35,837 bases of DNA from JAXGYX01 sp964487355 (lineage in GTDB: Bacteria > Bacillota > Clostridia > Saccharofermentanales > Fastidiosipilaceae), in assembly GCA_964487355.1 (NCBI GenBank), contig CAZAPS010000015.1:1-35837 (forward strand), in the 5' to 3' direction. Below, piece by piece: positions 23,270-32,262 of the stretch. How positions within the stretch are numbered: position 1 is the first letter of the stretch; each line of letters begins with the position of its first letter. The position numbers were made by a program, and so were the translations under genes. The notes under the pieces were generated by a model. It saw only the letters and a list, made by a program, of their open reading frames with translations. It ran no database searches and was not told the DNA's origin.

Positions 23270-24844
23270 ATGAAGACGGACAACCGCAGCGCGATTGATA
23301 TGCAAATGCGCGAAAAAGATCTGAAGGCACTGGTCGATTACGCGGCCGAAACCTATGGAGAGCACAGCGCCTACCGCTATAAAGTCGGCAAAAAAGATAT
23401 CGAGTCCAAGAGCTTTAACGATCTAAAAAAAGATACAGAGGCATTTGGCAACATGCTGGAGAGCATGGGGCGAGCCGGACAGCACATAGCCGTCCAGGGG
23501 CCGACCAGCTATGAGTGGATCGTCACCTACCTTGGCACCGTGAACAGCAACAGCGTGATCGTGCCGATGAACAACATGTCCACGGCCGACGATATCTGTG
23601 AGTTGATCAACCGCGCTCACTGCACAGTCTATGTCTACGACCATACCTGCGAGTCCGTGGCCGAACAGGTCCGCGCCCAATGTCCGGCGGTCGAGCTTTT
23701 TTTGCTCATGCGTTCCGACTCGGATACCGACAAGGCGCTTAGCCTGCGCAAACAGCTGGACGCGAATCAAGGCCCAAATGACACCGTCATCGATCGCGAG
23801 AAAATGTCCACCATTCTGTACACGTCCGGCACCACCGGCAAACCAAAAGGCGTGATGCTCTGTCACCGCAACCTGATCGACAACGCGACCTGCGTCGACA
23901 TCCGTTCGGAAGGTCTGAAAGTCGTGCTCAGCGTGCTGCCGGTACATCATGTCTACTGCTTTACCTGCGACATACTACTCGGCATCTTCTACGGACTGAC
24001 CATCTGCATCAACGACTCCATCATGCGTATCGCGAAAAACATGGCCCTCTTCAAACCGGACACCATCCTGCTTGTGCCGATGATCATCGAGGCCATTCAC
24101 AACAAGCTGGAGGCGGCGCGCACCGGTCCAAAGAAACTATTGCCGAAAAAACTGATCGCCTCCGCCGGACTGGGTGGAAACCTGACCACCATCTATAGTG
24201 GCGGCGCCTATCTCAATCCGGATCTAATTGATAAATTTGCCGATTACGGCATCGATCTATATCAAGGTTACGGTATGACCGAGTGCTCTCCACGCATCTC
24301 GAACTGCTACCCCGGCCACAGTAAAAAAGGCTCGATCGGACAGATCGTGGGGGGCTGCGAAGTGCGCATCGTGGACGACGAAATCCAAGCCAAAAGTGAC
24401 AGCGTCATGCTGGGCTATTATGAGGATCCCGAGAACACCACCGAGACGCTGATCGACGACGGTTGGTTGCGCACCGGAGATCTGGGATATGTGGATGAGG
24501 ATAACTTCCTCTTCATCACAGGGCGCAAGAAAAATCTGATCATCACCAGCAGCGGCGAGAACATCTCTCCTGAATCCATAGAGAACGCGATCGAATCCTC
24601 CGACATCGTCAAAGAGGTCGTCGCCTACAGCAAACAGGGCGTCATCACCGCCGAGATTTATCCAAATCTTGAATTTGCGGAGAAAAAGCGCGTCAAAGAT
24701 ATACCCAAGGCGATCAGGGAGGCTGTCGATCAGGCCAATCAAACATTCCCCCTCTACATGAAGGTCACCGGCGTCGAAATCCGTGACGAGCCATTCCCAC
24801 GCAACACATCCGGCAAGATCATGCGTGAATACAATGAGCTTTGA
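23270..24844 (+). CDS. Acyl-AMP ligase (AMP-binding superfamily)
   Basis: A 524-residue adenylate-forming enzyme resembling long-chain acyl-CoA synthetases. YTSGTTGKPKGV (A3, 184-195), GYGMTE (A5, 333-338), RTGDLG (A7, 401-406), GRKKNLI (A8, 418-424) and the A10 catalytic Lys516 in NTSGKIMR are all present. It should activate a carboxylic acid as acyl-AMP and load it on the adjacent ACP or on CoA. The start at 23270 has AGGAGG 11 bases upstream. The longer frame from 23195 adds a non-family tail. It is last gene of the cassette, 87 bases after the PPTase, and is followed by a bidirectional terminator. The acid is unknown; the fatty-acyl type is the best guess. Confidence 0.93.
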   Translation: MKTDNRSAIDMQMREKDLKALVDYAAETYGEHSAYRYKVGKKDIESKSFNDLKKDTEAFGNMLESMGRAGQHIAVQGPTSYEWIVTYLGTVNSNSVIVPMNNMSTADDICELINRAHCTVYVYDHTCESVAEQVRAQCPAVELFLLMRSDSDTDKALSLRKQLDANQGPNDTVIDREKMSTILYTSGTTGKPKGVMLCHRNLIDNATCVDIRSEGLKVVLSVLPVHHVYCFTCDILLGIFYGLTICINDSIMRIAKNMALFKPDTILLVPMIIEAIHNKLEAARTGPKKLLPKKLIASAGLGGNLTTIYSGGAYLNPDLIDKFADYGIDLYQGYGMTECSPRISNCYPGHSKKGSIGQIVGGCEVRIVDDEIQAKSDSVMLGYYEDPENTTETLIDDGWLRTGDLGYVDEDNFLFITGRKKNLIITSSGENISPESIENAIESSDIVKEVVAYSKQGVITAEIYPNLEFAEKKRVKDIPKAIREAVDQANQTFPLYMKVTGVEIRDEPFPRNTSGKIMREYNEL

Positions 24845-24893
24845 TCGCGAATAATCAGTTATAGACGATCGATCACACGACATGGCACATAAA

Positions 24894-24948
24894 AACAGAC
24901 GGACATCTCACTTGCGATCCCGCGGCTGAAATGTCCGTTTTCTTATTG
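24894..24948. terminator. Bidirectional terminator between cassette and MFS gene
   Basis: ACGGACAT (24899-24906) pairs with ATGTCCGT (24931-24938). The plus strand continues TTTCTTATTG and the minus strand continues CTGTTTTTATG, so it can end transcription of both convergent units. Confidence 0.8.
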
Positions 24949-25016
24949 AAATGATCTGCCCGGACCGCCATCCCGGCTTCACCCAAGTCTTTGGCGTCCC
25001 CACAGTCTGGACTGTG

Positions 25017-26348
25017 TCATGAGTCCTCACCCATATCCTCGCCGGTGTCCGATCGCCCGCCACCTTGCCGAATCGCCATGCGTAGAACAATCAATCCCGC
25101 CACAAACAGTACCACCAGCGCGGAAATCGCGACATTTTGTCGTCCGGTCACCTGTGAGATGACACCGACAACAGCTGTGCCGATAATGGACGCGCCTTTG
25201 CCGCAGATATCGTATAAGCTGAAGTACTCACCGCTTCTTTCAGGCGGGATGATTTGCCCAAAGTACGAGCGCGACAGCGCCTGGATTCCACCTTGAAAAA
25301 GGCCGACACAGAGCGCCAGAAAATAAAATTCCCAAGCTCGATCCAGTTGGATGGCGAACAGTGTGATCAGCGCATAGCCCACAATTGAAATTTGGATCAA
25401 CGTTGTGTTCTTGAACCGCTTGCTGAGTTTGCCAAACACCAACGTCGCCGGAAAGGCGATGATTTGAGTCATCAGCAACGCGATCAACAGCTCTTGCGCC
25501 TCAATTCCGATGGATTCGCCATAGGAGGCGGCGAGGTCGATGATCGTGTAGACACCGTCAATGTACAGCACGAAAGCGATCAGAAAATAAAAGGCGGCTT
25601 TGTGCCGTACCAGCTCCTTTAGCGTGTGACCCAGGCGGCGAAAAACCTCCGCGACCCCATCGCCGGTCCGCTCCACATAATGGATCTGTTTATAGCGACG
25701 CAGCAGCGGTATGGTGAATGCCGCCCACCAAATGGCGTTGATGATGATCGCCAGGTTGATGCCCTGTTTGGCGGAGATACCGATCAGATCCGTTCCCAGC
25801 ACCACACCCAGACTCAAAACAAACGGAACGCAACTGCCGATATAGCCAAACGCGTAGCCCGAGGTGGATACACGGTCCATCCTGTCAGACACTGTGATGT
25901 CGGTCAACATCGCGTCATAAAAAATCAAGCTCGCCTGGAAGCCAATTTTCGCCAAGACAAACACGATTAAAAAACTCAGCCAACCGGCCGGTATCATCAT
26001 GCCCAACATACAGAGCAGACCAAAGATCACAGAGGACAGGAAGATGCGTTTTTTCCCTCCTGACTGATCCGCGATCGAGCCCAATATAGGCCCCATCAGC
26101 GCGACAATCGCCGTGCATATGCTGGTTCCATAACTCCAATACGCCAGATAGGTACTGGGAGCCAGACCGGCTTGTTTGGCCAGGTTGTTGAAGTAGATCG
26201 GCAGAATCGAGGTGATCAGCAAAACGAAGGCGGAGTTGCCCACATCGTAGAGGATCCAGCTTCGTTCCGTTCGGGTGAATCGTTTACCTGTGGTGACAAG
26301 TTCATCGGCGATGGTGTCATTCATAGACGACGTCGTCTTCACATTCAT
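25017..26348 (-). CDS. MFS transporter, UMF1/Atg22-like family
   Basis: A 443-residue membrane protein with about 12 hydrophobic helices. RSWILYDVGNSAFVLLITS at the first helix and the FYDAMLTDI segment in helix 5 are typical of the UMF1 (Atg22-like) family, whose bacterial substrates are largely unknown. The start at 26348 has AAAGG upstream and overlaps the preceding gene's 3' end by 32 bases. An ATG at 26324 would reduce the overlap to 8 bases but lacks a good Shine-Dalgarno. Last gene of the long minus-strand run that begins with the FmdE-family gene. Confidence 0.9.
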   Translation of the reverse strand: MNVKTTSSMNDTIADELVTTGKRFTRTERSWILYDVGNSAFVLLITSILPIYFNNLAKQAGLAPSTYLAYWSYGTSICTAIVALMGPILGSIADQSGGKKRIFLSSVIFGLLCMLGMMIPAGWLSFLIVFVLAKIGFQASLIFYDAMLTDITVSDRMDRVSTSGYAFGYIGSCVPFVLSLGVVLGTDLIGISAKQGINLAIIINAIWWAAFTIPLLRRYKQIHYVERTGDGVAEVFRRLGHTLKELVRHKAAFYFLIAFVLYIDGVYTIIDLAASYGESIGIEAQELLIALLMTQIIAFPATLVFGKLSKRFKNTTLIQISIVGYALITLFAIQLDRAWEFYFLALCVGLFQGGIQALSRSYFGQIIPPERSGEYFSLYDICGKGASIIGTAVVGVISQVTGRQNVAISALVVLFVAGLIVLRMAIRQGGGRSDTGEDMGEDS

Positions 26349-26772
26349 ATTTGTTACCTTTCGCGCTACGGGTCGCTCCACGTCTTTTAGTCAAATCGGA
26401 CGTCAAAACCGGGACCCGGGTACCCGACCCTGTCAGTCGGGCGCGGAGCTGACTTGGATTTTCTTTGTAGTGATCAAGGGCGGCGGACAGTTTGCGATCC
26501 ATGGATGTGAAGTGATCCGCGCTCGACCGTGACCAATTTTGGGTGGTTGAGTTTTGTGTTGTCGGGGGCAAGACCTGCATGTTTTTGTGTTGATCATATA
26601 ATTCAAAGCGCTTCATGAACGCCACGGCGACTTCGCCATAAAATAAAAAATCCGGACCTTGCAGTCCGATATAAAAGGCCAGCGGCTCCCGATCGACAAT
26701 ATCGCGGGACCACGACGGCAAGGTCTCGCGGACCCGTTCTCCAAAATAATAGTGGGCATACGGTCCGGGCAT
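26317..26772 (-). pseudogene. Truncated zinc-dependent phospholipase C-like protein
   Basis: The first roughly 45 residues (MPGPYAHYYFGERVRE, then FYIGLQGPDFLFY) match the start of the clostridial zinc-dependent phospholipase C-like family (S1/P1-type fold). The rest of the 151 residues is low-complexity polar sequence with none of the expected downstream His/Asp motifs (such as GFxxHxxLD). Family members are usually over 200 residues. I read it as a remnant whose 3' part was lost or replaced, or a diverged small protein. It sits between the CsoR-type regulator and the MFS gene, overlapping the latter by 32 bases. Confidence 0.6.
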
Positions 26773-26829
26773 GGCGGATCCTTTCCGGTCCTTCAGGCGA
26801 CATGAGAGCTCAACTCGTGTAGATCGATC

Positions 26830-27192
26830 TTATTTAATGAAACTATCGATCGCCCGATTCAACTTCTCGAGCGCCTCATGGTCGTTTTGTTGCACCGCCT
26901 CGGCGATGCAATGCTCCAAATGATCTTTCAAAATCACCTTGCCGGCGCTGTTCAGCGCGGAAATGACGGCGGACAGCTGGATCAGCACATCACTGCAGTC
27001 TCGACCTCTCTCCACCATTTTGCGAACCGATTCCAAATGTCCGGCCGCCTTGGACAGGCGGTTGAGCACCGCTTTGGTCTCCGTATGCGGATGCGTGTGA
27101 GAATGAGCGTGCGTGTGTAAATGTGTGCGCGAAGACTCATCTTCATGCGCGCTAAATTCAATTTCAGAATCGTTTGTCTCAAGTCTCGTCAT
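26830..27192 (-). CDS. CsoR/RcnR-family metal-sensing repressor with His-rich N-terminal tail
   Basis: A 120-residue all-helical DNA-binding repressor (DUF156 family). The metal fingerprint Cys66 (RDCSDVL), His91 and Cys95 (DHLEHC) is the C-H-C set of CsoR-type copper(I) sensors and of Ni sensor InrS. Before the core, residues 24-36 alternate seven His with other residues (THLHTHAHSHTHPH), a likely extra metal-binding tail. AGGAAAGG lies upstream of the ATG. It lies 99 bases downstream of the ABC ATPase gene in the same run, so it probably reports the metal handled by that operon (inference). Confidence 0.92.
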   Translation of the reverse strand: MTRLETNDSEIEFSAHEDESSRTHLHTHAHSHTHPHTETKAVLNRLSKAAGHLESVRKMVERGRDCSDVLIQLSAVISALNSAGKVILKDHLEHCIAEAVQQNDHEALEKLNRAIDSFIK

Positions 27193-27291
27193 CGGTGGTC
27201 ACCTTTCCTGAAGCAATATGGATCATGCTATCATTTTGAGTGTTCCACCGCAAACAATCAGTCTTCTTGGCCGACGACGCGGCCTGTCGCT

Positions 27292-28047
27292 CTAGGCGGG
27301 ATAGGGAATCACGACACGTGTTCCGTTCCATTCTCTGATCTCCGCCGGCAGGTCAAATACCTTGCGAACGCTTTGTTCGTTGACACTGTCCGCCCCACCA
27401 AAGGAATAGACAGTCTGATCTTTCAACAGCAAAAAAGAATCACAGTAGCGCAGCGCCAGATTGATGTCGTGCAGGACAATGACGACCGCGATTCCGCGCT
27501 CCTCGGCGATGTCTTTAACCAGGCGCATCACCTCATGCTGATTGCGTGGATCGAGGTTGCTGGTCGGCTCGTCAAGCAGCAACAGCTCCGGCTGCTGCGC
27601 AAGCGCGCGCGCCAGCATCACCTTTTGCAGTTCGCCACCACTCAGTTTCGAGGTTTGGCGATCCACCAATGAACCCAAGCTCAACTTTTCGATAAGCGCG
27701 TCCACAATTTCGTGGTCCTGCTCGTTCGCGTCCCAGGTTATATATGGTTTTCGTCCCAACAAAACCATGTCCCGCACTGTGACGTCGGCCACATCGCACT
27801 GCTGGGCGACATAGGCGACACGTTTCGCGCGAAATCGTCGTTTCATGCTCAAGACATCCTCGCCATTCAGCAGGATTGAACCGTTTTTGACGCGATAAAT
27901 GCCATCCAAACATTTCAGCAAGGTGCTTTTGCCCGCGCCGTTGTTGCCGAGGATCGCCACCATCTCACCTTTTCCCAAAGAAAATGAAATCTCATCGATC
28001 ACATTCTTCAAACCATATGCGTAACTGATATCTCGTACATGAATCAT
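27292..28047 (-). CDS. ABC transporter ATPase, Fe-siderophore/cobalamin type (FecE/BtuD-like)
   Basis: A 251-residue ATPase with Walker A GNNGAGKST (about 32-40), Q-loop near YVAQQCD, signature LSGGELQKV, Walker B LLLLDEPTSNLD and the H-loop in VLHDINLALRYCD. FecCD-family permease and binding protein genes lie directly upstream. The start at 28047 has GGAAGG about 8 bases upstream. The GTG at 28065 would use up this site. The substrate class is metal chelate; the exact ligand is unknown. Confidence 0.93.
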   Translation of the reverse strand: MIHVRDISYAYGLKNVIDEISFSLGKGEMVAILGNNGAGKSTLLKCLDGIYRVKNGSILLNGEDVLSMKRRFRAKRVAYVAQQCDVADVTVRDMVLLGRKPYITWDANEQDHEIVDALIEKLSLGSLVDRQTSKLSGGELQKVMLARALAQQPELLLLDEPTSNLDPRNQHEVMRLVKDIAEERGIAVVIVLHDINLALRYCDSFLLLKDQTVYSFGGADSVNEQSVRKVFDLPAEIREWNGTRVVIPYPA

Positions 28048-28068
28048 CTGACTTGCCTTCCTCACTTT

Positions 28069-29160
28069 CTATGACGAAACGGATTGGTTCGCTCGGAAAA
28101 TCAACCACAAATACAACGGACCGCCGACAAAGCTGGTCACCGCTCCGATCGGCAAAACAATCGGCGAGACGACCACCCGACACAACAGATCCGCCAGCAA
28201 GAGCAACAGTCCACCCGAAAGAGCCGAGGCCGGCACCAAATAACGGTAATCGTTGCCGACAAATCGGCGCATGATGTGAGGCGCGATCAGACCGACAAAG
28301 CTGATGATGCCGATCAACGCGACCGCCACCGACGCGATCAATGTGGCGACAAGCATGCTGCCGTAAATTAGCAAACTAACATTGACACCCAAGCTGCTCG
28401 CGGTGTGCACTCCGCTGTTCAACGCGTTGTAATTCCAGGCGTTCAGTATAAAAAACACGAAACTGAGCACGCAAATCAGCGCGAGCGCCGCGACTTCGTT
28501 TGAGTCCGTGCGCCCCAGATCACCAAAAGTCCAAAAGACAACCGCCGCCACCTGTACATCATCGGCGAAATATTGAACCAGGGTGGTGCCGCCTGAAAAC
28601 AGGGCGCTCAGCGCGACACCAACCAGCACGATCGAGGCAGAACCCAGTTTTTTGACGCGGGATAACAGTAAAATGATCAAAGTTGACACCGCTCCGCCAA
28701 AAAACGCGCACACGGTCACCAGGTATAGGTTGTTAAACGAGATCGCCGCCTCGCCGGCTCCCGGGTTTTGTGTGCCCGCTCCCAACAGGATGATCGCTAT
28801 GGTGGCGCCAAACGAAGCGCCCTGGGACACACCCAGGGTTGAGGCGCTCGCCAATGGGTTTCGCAGCACTGATTGCATCACCGCGCCACCCATGCCCAGC
28901 ACCGCGCCGGCCAACAAAGCCGTCAGCACTCGCGGCATCCGGTTTCCGTAGACGATGATTTCCGAACGATTCGTGCCCCGGCCAATCAATGTCCTCAGCA
29001 TCTCTTTATAGGAAAGACCGGCTGATCCCGTGCCCAGCGAGATCAGCGCCACCGCTAAAATCAGCACAATTAAAATCGGGACAACCAGTCCCTTATGATT
29101 TTTTCTTTTCTTATCAGTCAAACGAATCGCTCCGCTCTGTTCCGTCACCGCGTCACTCAC
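28069..29160 (-). CDS. ABC transporter permease, FecCD family
   Basis: A 363-residue permease with about 10 hydrophobic helices. RMPRVLTALLAGAVLGMGGAV and RNPLASASTLGVSQGA near residues 75-115 and FVGLIAPHIMRR near 295 are FecCD/BtuC signatures. The GTG start overlaps the binding-protein stop by 8 bases (GTGAGTGA), coupling translation. It probably works as a homodimer, since only one permease gene is present. Confidence 0.94.
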   Translation of the reverse strand: MSDAVTEQSGAIRLTDKKRKNHKGLVVPILIVLILAVALISLGTGSAGLSYKEMLRTLIGRGTNRSEIIVYGNRMPRVLTALLAGAVLGMGGAVMQSVLRNPLASASTLGVSQGASFGATIAIILLGAGTQNPGAGEAAISFNNLYLVTVCAFFGGAVSTLIILLLSRVKKLGSASIVLVGVALSALFSGGTTLVQYFADDVQVAAVVFWTFGDLGRTDSNEVAALALICVLSFVFFILNAWNYNALNSGVHTASSLGVNVSLLIYGSMLVATLIASVAVALIGIISFVGLIAPHIMRRFVGNDYRYLVPASALSGGLLLLLADLLCRVVVSPIVLPIGAVTSFVGGPLYLWLIFRANQSVSS

Positions 29161-30364
29161 CCATCGTCAGCGCGCCAAAGCCAATGCCCGCGGCGACCTG
29201 GTCCGCGTACAGTTCCGGCGCGCCCAGCAAAAAGCTGTATATTTCCTCTGCTTTTTTCTCAGGATCAACATCCTCGAACTGATCCGGGAAAATAATCGAA
29301 CCGGCATAATAGCAATCGGCCAGCGCCAGCTCGACATTTGTATGGTACCAATTGAAGCCGGGCATCGCGTAGACACGTCCTCCGCGCACAGCCGACAGCG
29401 CTTCATAAAACTCCGGCTGTCGCTCATAATCCGCTTTGACAATCTCCATATTGTTCGGATCCAGAAAGATGATTTCCGGATCGAGCGTCAACACCAGTTC
29501 CTTTTCAATGATGACACCGGTCGCAAGCTTCTCAGGCAGATCGGGAACCGCCCGCGCATGCACAGCGACAAACGGAGGGAAATTGCTATAAGTGCCTTCG
29601 ATTCCATGGCCCCCTTTGAACGAAATCGCGCCCGCGTACACAGTTGGCTTTCGCTCGTCCGGCAGATCCGCGGTGCGTGCATCCAGATCATCTTCGATTT
29701 CTTGAATGTAGTCGATCACCGACTCCGCCCGCTCGCCGGCTCCGCAGACTTCACCGATCAGCGACAACGCCTCATCATAATCGTCCTCAAACAGATTGCC
29801 GGTCTCGATCATCACAACTGGAATGCCGGTCTTCGCTTCCAAACTCTCCACCCCTTCCGGCGGATAGCCGGCGATGATCACATCCGGATTCAGTTTGATG
29901 ATCTCCTCGACGAACGGCGTGCCCACTCCGGCCCCTCCCTGCCCGACTATGGGCAGGTCCAGAAACTCATCTTGATACACCCAGCTATAGGGGCGACCAA
30001 CCGCGGGCTCTTTTTCCAGATCCTCCACACCCACCACCATGTCTTGCAGGTCCAGATAACACATCATCCGCAACGCGTTGGCGAGTGGCACCACCGTCTT
30101 GACATCGGTCGGCACAGTCACCTCACGTCCGCCCATGTCGACAATCACCCGGGTGTCCGAAGGTCGCCGGCCCTGTTCGCCGGTCGCCAAAGAATCTGCT
30201 GTGATTTCGCCTGTGGCGCGCCCCTCGTCGGAAGCCACGTAGGATGAGGTATCTGTGTCTTGGAGGTTTGAGTTTCGACAGCCCGTGAACAGAATTGTGA
30301 CAGCCAGCGTCAGCGAAAGTAAAACAGCGACAATCGATTTGTGTTTTAAGCTCATCTTAATCAT
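29153..30364 (-). CDS. ABC transporter substrate-binding lipoprotein (FecB/BtuF-like)
   Basis: A 403-residue lipoprotein. The signal ends in lipobox FTGC (Cys29), followed by a Ser/Thr/Asp-rich linker (30-70) and a PF01497-type periplasmic-binding domain starting RVIVDMGGREVTVP and containing PDVIIAGYPPEG and VRGGRVYAMPGFNWY. In this family the ligand is a ferric siderophore, haem or cobalamin. The association with an FmdE-family gene leaves Mo, W or Ni chelates possible. The start ATG at 30364 has GAGAG upstream; an ATG three codons later is an alternative. Confidence 0.92.
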   Translation of the reverse strand: MIKMSLKHKSIVAVLLSLTLAVTILFTGCRNSNLQDTDTSSYVASDEGRATGEITADSLATGEQGRRPSDTRVIVDMGGREVTVPTDVKTVVPLANALRMMCYLDLQDMVVGVEDLEKEPAVGRPYSWVYQDEFLDLPIVGQGGAGVGTPFVEEIIKLNPDVIIAGYPPEGVESLEAKTGIPVVMIETGNLFEDDYDEALSLIGEVCGAGERAESVIDYIQEIEDDLDARTADLPDERKPTVYAGAISFKGGHGIEGTYSNFPPFVAVHARAVPDLPEKLATGVIIEKELVLTLDPEIIFLDPNNMEIVKADYERQPEFYEALSAVRGGRVYAMPGFNWYHTNVELALADCYYAGSIIFPDQFEDVDPEKKAEEIYSFLLGAPELYADQVAAGIGFGALTMGE

Positions 30365-30453
30365 ATAATTCTCTCTATGTGTTCAAAACCCGCCCAATTC
30401 ACTTCGCCCGCGATTGACGTCTCGCCGTCTATTTTGATCGCTGACGATTCAAA

Positions 30454-30984
30454 TCAAACTTCGAAGCGATTATAGTGTGTCGCGCAATCCAGGCAGACGA
30501 GTTCACCATTTTGCGCACGCATCATGTTTTCGCTTGTACGTTCGCCACACTCGGCGCAATTTCGTGACTGAAAGATCCGCGCCTGTTCCGGGGTCTTGAT
30601 TCGCGCCTCCATGCGGTCAAACAAATCCACAGGCCGCATCGCCTGCATACGCGCGAACGATTCCTCCCTTGACAGGCCGTCCGGTCCGGGCTTCAACAAC
30701 AGCCGCACCGATTTACCGGAAGTACGGTCGATGAAGGTGAAGGCCTGCTTTCCCCGCATATGAAACAACAGATTGCCTTTGCCGACGCTACAGCCCAAAA
30801 TCACTTGTATGGCATCGACGCCACAGGCGTCGTTCTCGGTAACGCAGACCACATTCTCATCTTCCGAAAATTTCAGCTTCAACAAATCGATCGCCAACAG
30901 GGCGGCTTTGAACCCGATGGTCAACCCACCACATTCATGGCCATGAAAATCGACACAGCGTCTCCACAATTGCTTTTCGTCCAT
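30454..30984 (-). CDS. FmdE-family protein with C-terminal zinc ribbon
   Basis: A 176-residue protein. The N-terminal FmdE domain shows FHGHECGGLTIGFKAA (13-28), ENDACGVDAIQVILGCSVGKGNL (about 50-72), and a C-terminal zinc ribbon has CAECGE and CLDC. FmdE was named from the molybdenum formylmethanofuran dehydrogenase operon; its function in Bacillota is not established. The conserved His/Cys suggest metal binding. AGGAG lies 5-6 bases before the ATG. It heads the run with the FecBCD-type importer (89 bases to the binding protein), implying a role in handling the imported metal (inference). Divergent from hydE. Confidence 0.9.
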   Translation of the reverse strand: MDEKQLWRRCVDFHGHECGGLTIGFKAALLAIDLLKLKFSEDENVVCVTENDACGVDAIQVILGCSVGKGNLLFHMRGKQAFTFIDRTSGKSVRLLLKPGPDGLSREESFARMQAMRPVDLFDRMEARIKTPEQARIFQSRNCAECGERTSENMMRAQNGELVCLDCATHYNRFEV

Positions 30985-31172
30985 CTATATCTCCTGTTTT
31001 CCATATTAAATTTCTTGATCAACGCGCTCATTTTGAAGGCGGCGCGATTCGTCTCTTATTCGATCATAGCGAAGAAGAAAAGATGAACAACCCTACCAGG
31101 GGGTCAAAATGCTTCCTACTTCCAGCGGTTTTTGTTGTATGATAGTGCCTGACAAACGATGGAGGAGCGGAC

Positions 31173-32240
31173 ATGAAGCAGACAAATCATTGCCTGGAAT
31201 TAATCGACCGGCTGGAACAAAATCAGATGCTGCCCGACGCTGATTTCCGGGCGCTGTTGACCTGCGAAGACGAGTCTGTCGACGCATATTTGACCGCCAG
31301 GGCACGCGCGGTTTGTGATCAGCAATTCGGCAAAGAAATATACATCCGTGGCCTGATCGAGATCTCTAACTATTGTAAAAATGACTGTTATTATTGCGGC
31401 ATTCGCCGCTCGAACATTCAGGCGGAGCGCTATCGCCTATCGTTGGCGGACATTTTGTCCTGTTGTGAAAACGGATACGAGTCGGGGTTTCGTACCTTTG
31501 TTCTACAAGGTGGCGAAGATCCCTATTTCACCGATGATCGAATGGTCGAAATCATCCGGGCCGTACACGGTCGCTATCCGGATTGCGCGATCACCTTATC
31601 ATTGGGCGAGAAAAGCAAAGCCACCTATCAGCGTTTTTATGACGCCGGAGCCGACCGCTATTTGTTGCGGCACGAAACCGCCGATCCCGCCCACTACGGG
31701 CGACTGCATCCACCCGAACTGACCGCGGCGCAACGCCAGCAATGCCTATATGATTTACGGGAGATCGGCTTTCAGGTGGGCTGTGGCTTGATGGTCGGCT
31801 CACCCGATCAGACACCGGACCACATAATCTCCGACCTGAAATTCATGCACGATCTGCAGCCGCACATGGTTGGGCTTGGACCGTTCATTCCTCACAAAGA
31901 CACCCCGTTTCACGATCGACAAACAGGCACTTTGGGTGACACATTGAGGATGTTGGCCATCACCCGACTGGTCTTGCCCCAGGTCTTGCTGCCGGCCACC
32001 ACCGCGCTGAGCACAATTCACGAGCGTGGCAGAGAGCTGGGCGTCTTGGCGGGCGCGAATGTGATCATGCCCAACCTGTCGCCGGCGGATGTCAGGCCCA
32101 AATATTTGCTGTATGACGACAAGCTATGCACCGGAGCCGAGGCCGCCGAATCCCTGAGCGATTTAAAAGCGCAGATGCGCGCGGTCGGCTATGAAATTGT
32201 CACCGCGCGAGGCGATTCCCCGCTGACCCGGGCGCGTTGA
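31173..32240 (+). CDS. hydE: [FeFe]-hydrogenase maturase HydE (radical SAM)
   Basis: A 355-residue radical SAM enzyme. The cluster motif CKNDCYYCG (Cys68, Cys72, Cys75) with the following IRRSN is HydE-like rather than BioB-like. FVLQGGEDP, LLRHETADP and GLMVGSPDQTPD complete the family pattern, and the length (about 350) fits. HydE helps build the dithiomethylamine ligand of the H-cluster together with HydF and HydG, which are not in the window. GGAGGAG lies before the ATG at a good distance. It stands alone on the plus strand, divergent from the FmdE gene and convergent with the cyclase gene. PylB is a related family, but the motif context favours HydE. Confidence 0.9.
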   Translation: MKQTNHCLELIDRLEQNQMLPDADFRALLTCEDESVDAYLTARARAVCDQQFGKEIYIRGLIEISNYCKNDCYYCGIRRSNIQAERYRLSLADILSCCENGYESGFRTFVLQGGEDPYFTDDRMVEIIRAVHGRYPDCAITLSLGEKSKATYQRFYDAGADRYLLRHETADPAHYGRLHPPELTAAQRQQCLYDLREIGFQVGCGLMVGSPDQTPDHIISDLKFMHDLQPHMVGLGPFIPHKDTPFHDRQTGTLGDTLRMLAITRLVLPQVLLPATTALSTIHERGRELGVLAGANVIMPNLSPADVRPKYLLYDDKLCTGAEAAESLSDLKAQMRAVGYEIVTARGDSPLTRAR

Positions 32241-32262
32241 CCGGCCGGAACAAGTAAGCTTT

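Noticed and set aside
25017..26348. MFS gene as exporter of the NRPS-like cassette product
   Set aside because: It is convergent, separated by a bidirectional terminator and belongs to the metal-importer run, so no link is shown.
29342..30247. Open frame of 301 codons on the plus strand opposite the FecB-like gene
   Set aside because: Antisense shadow produced by codon bias; no motif and no independent start signal.
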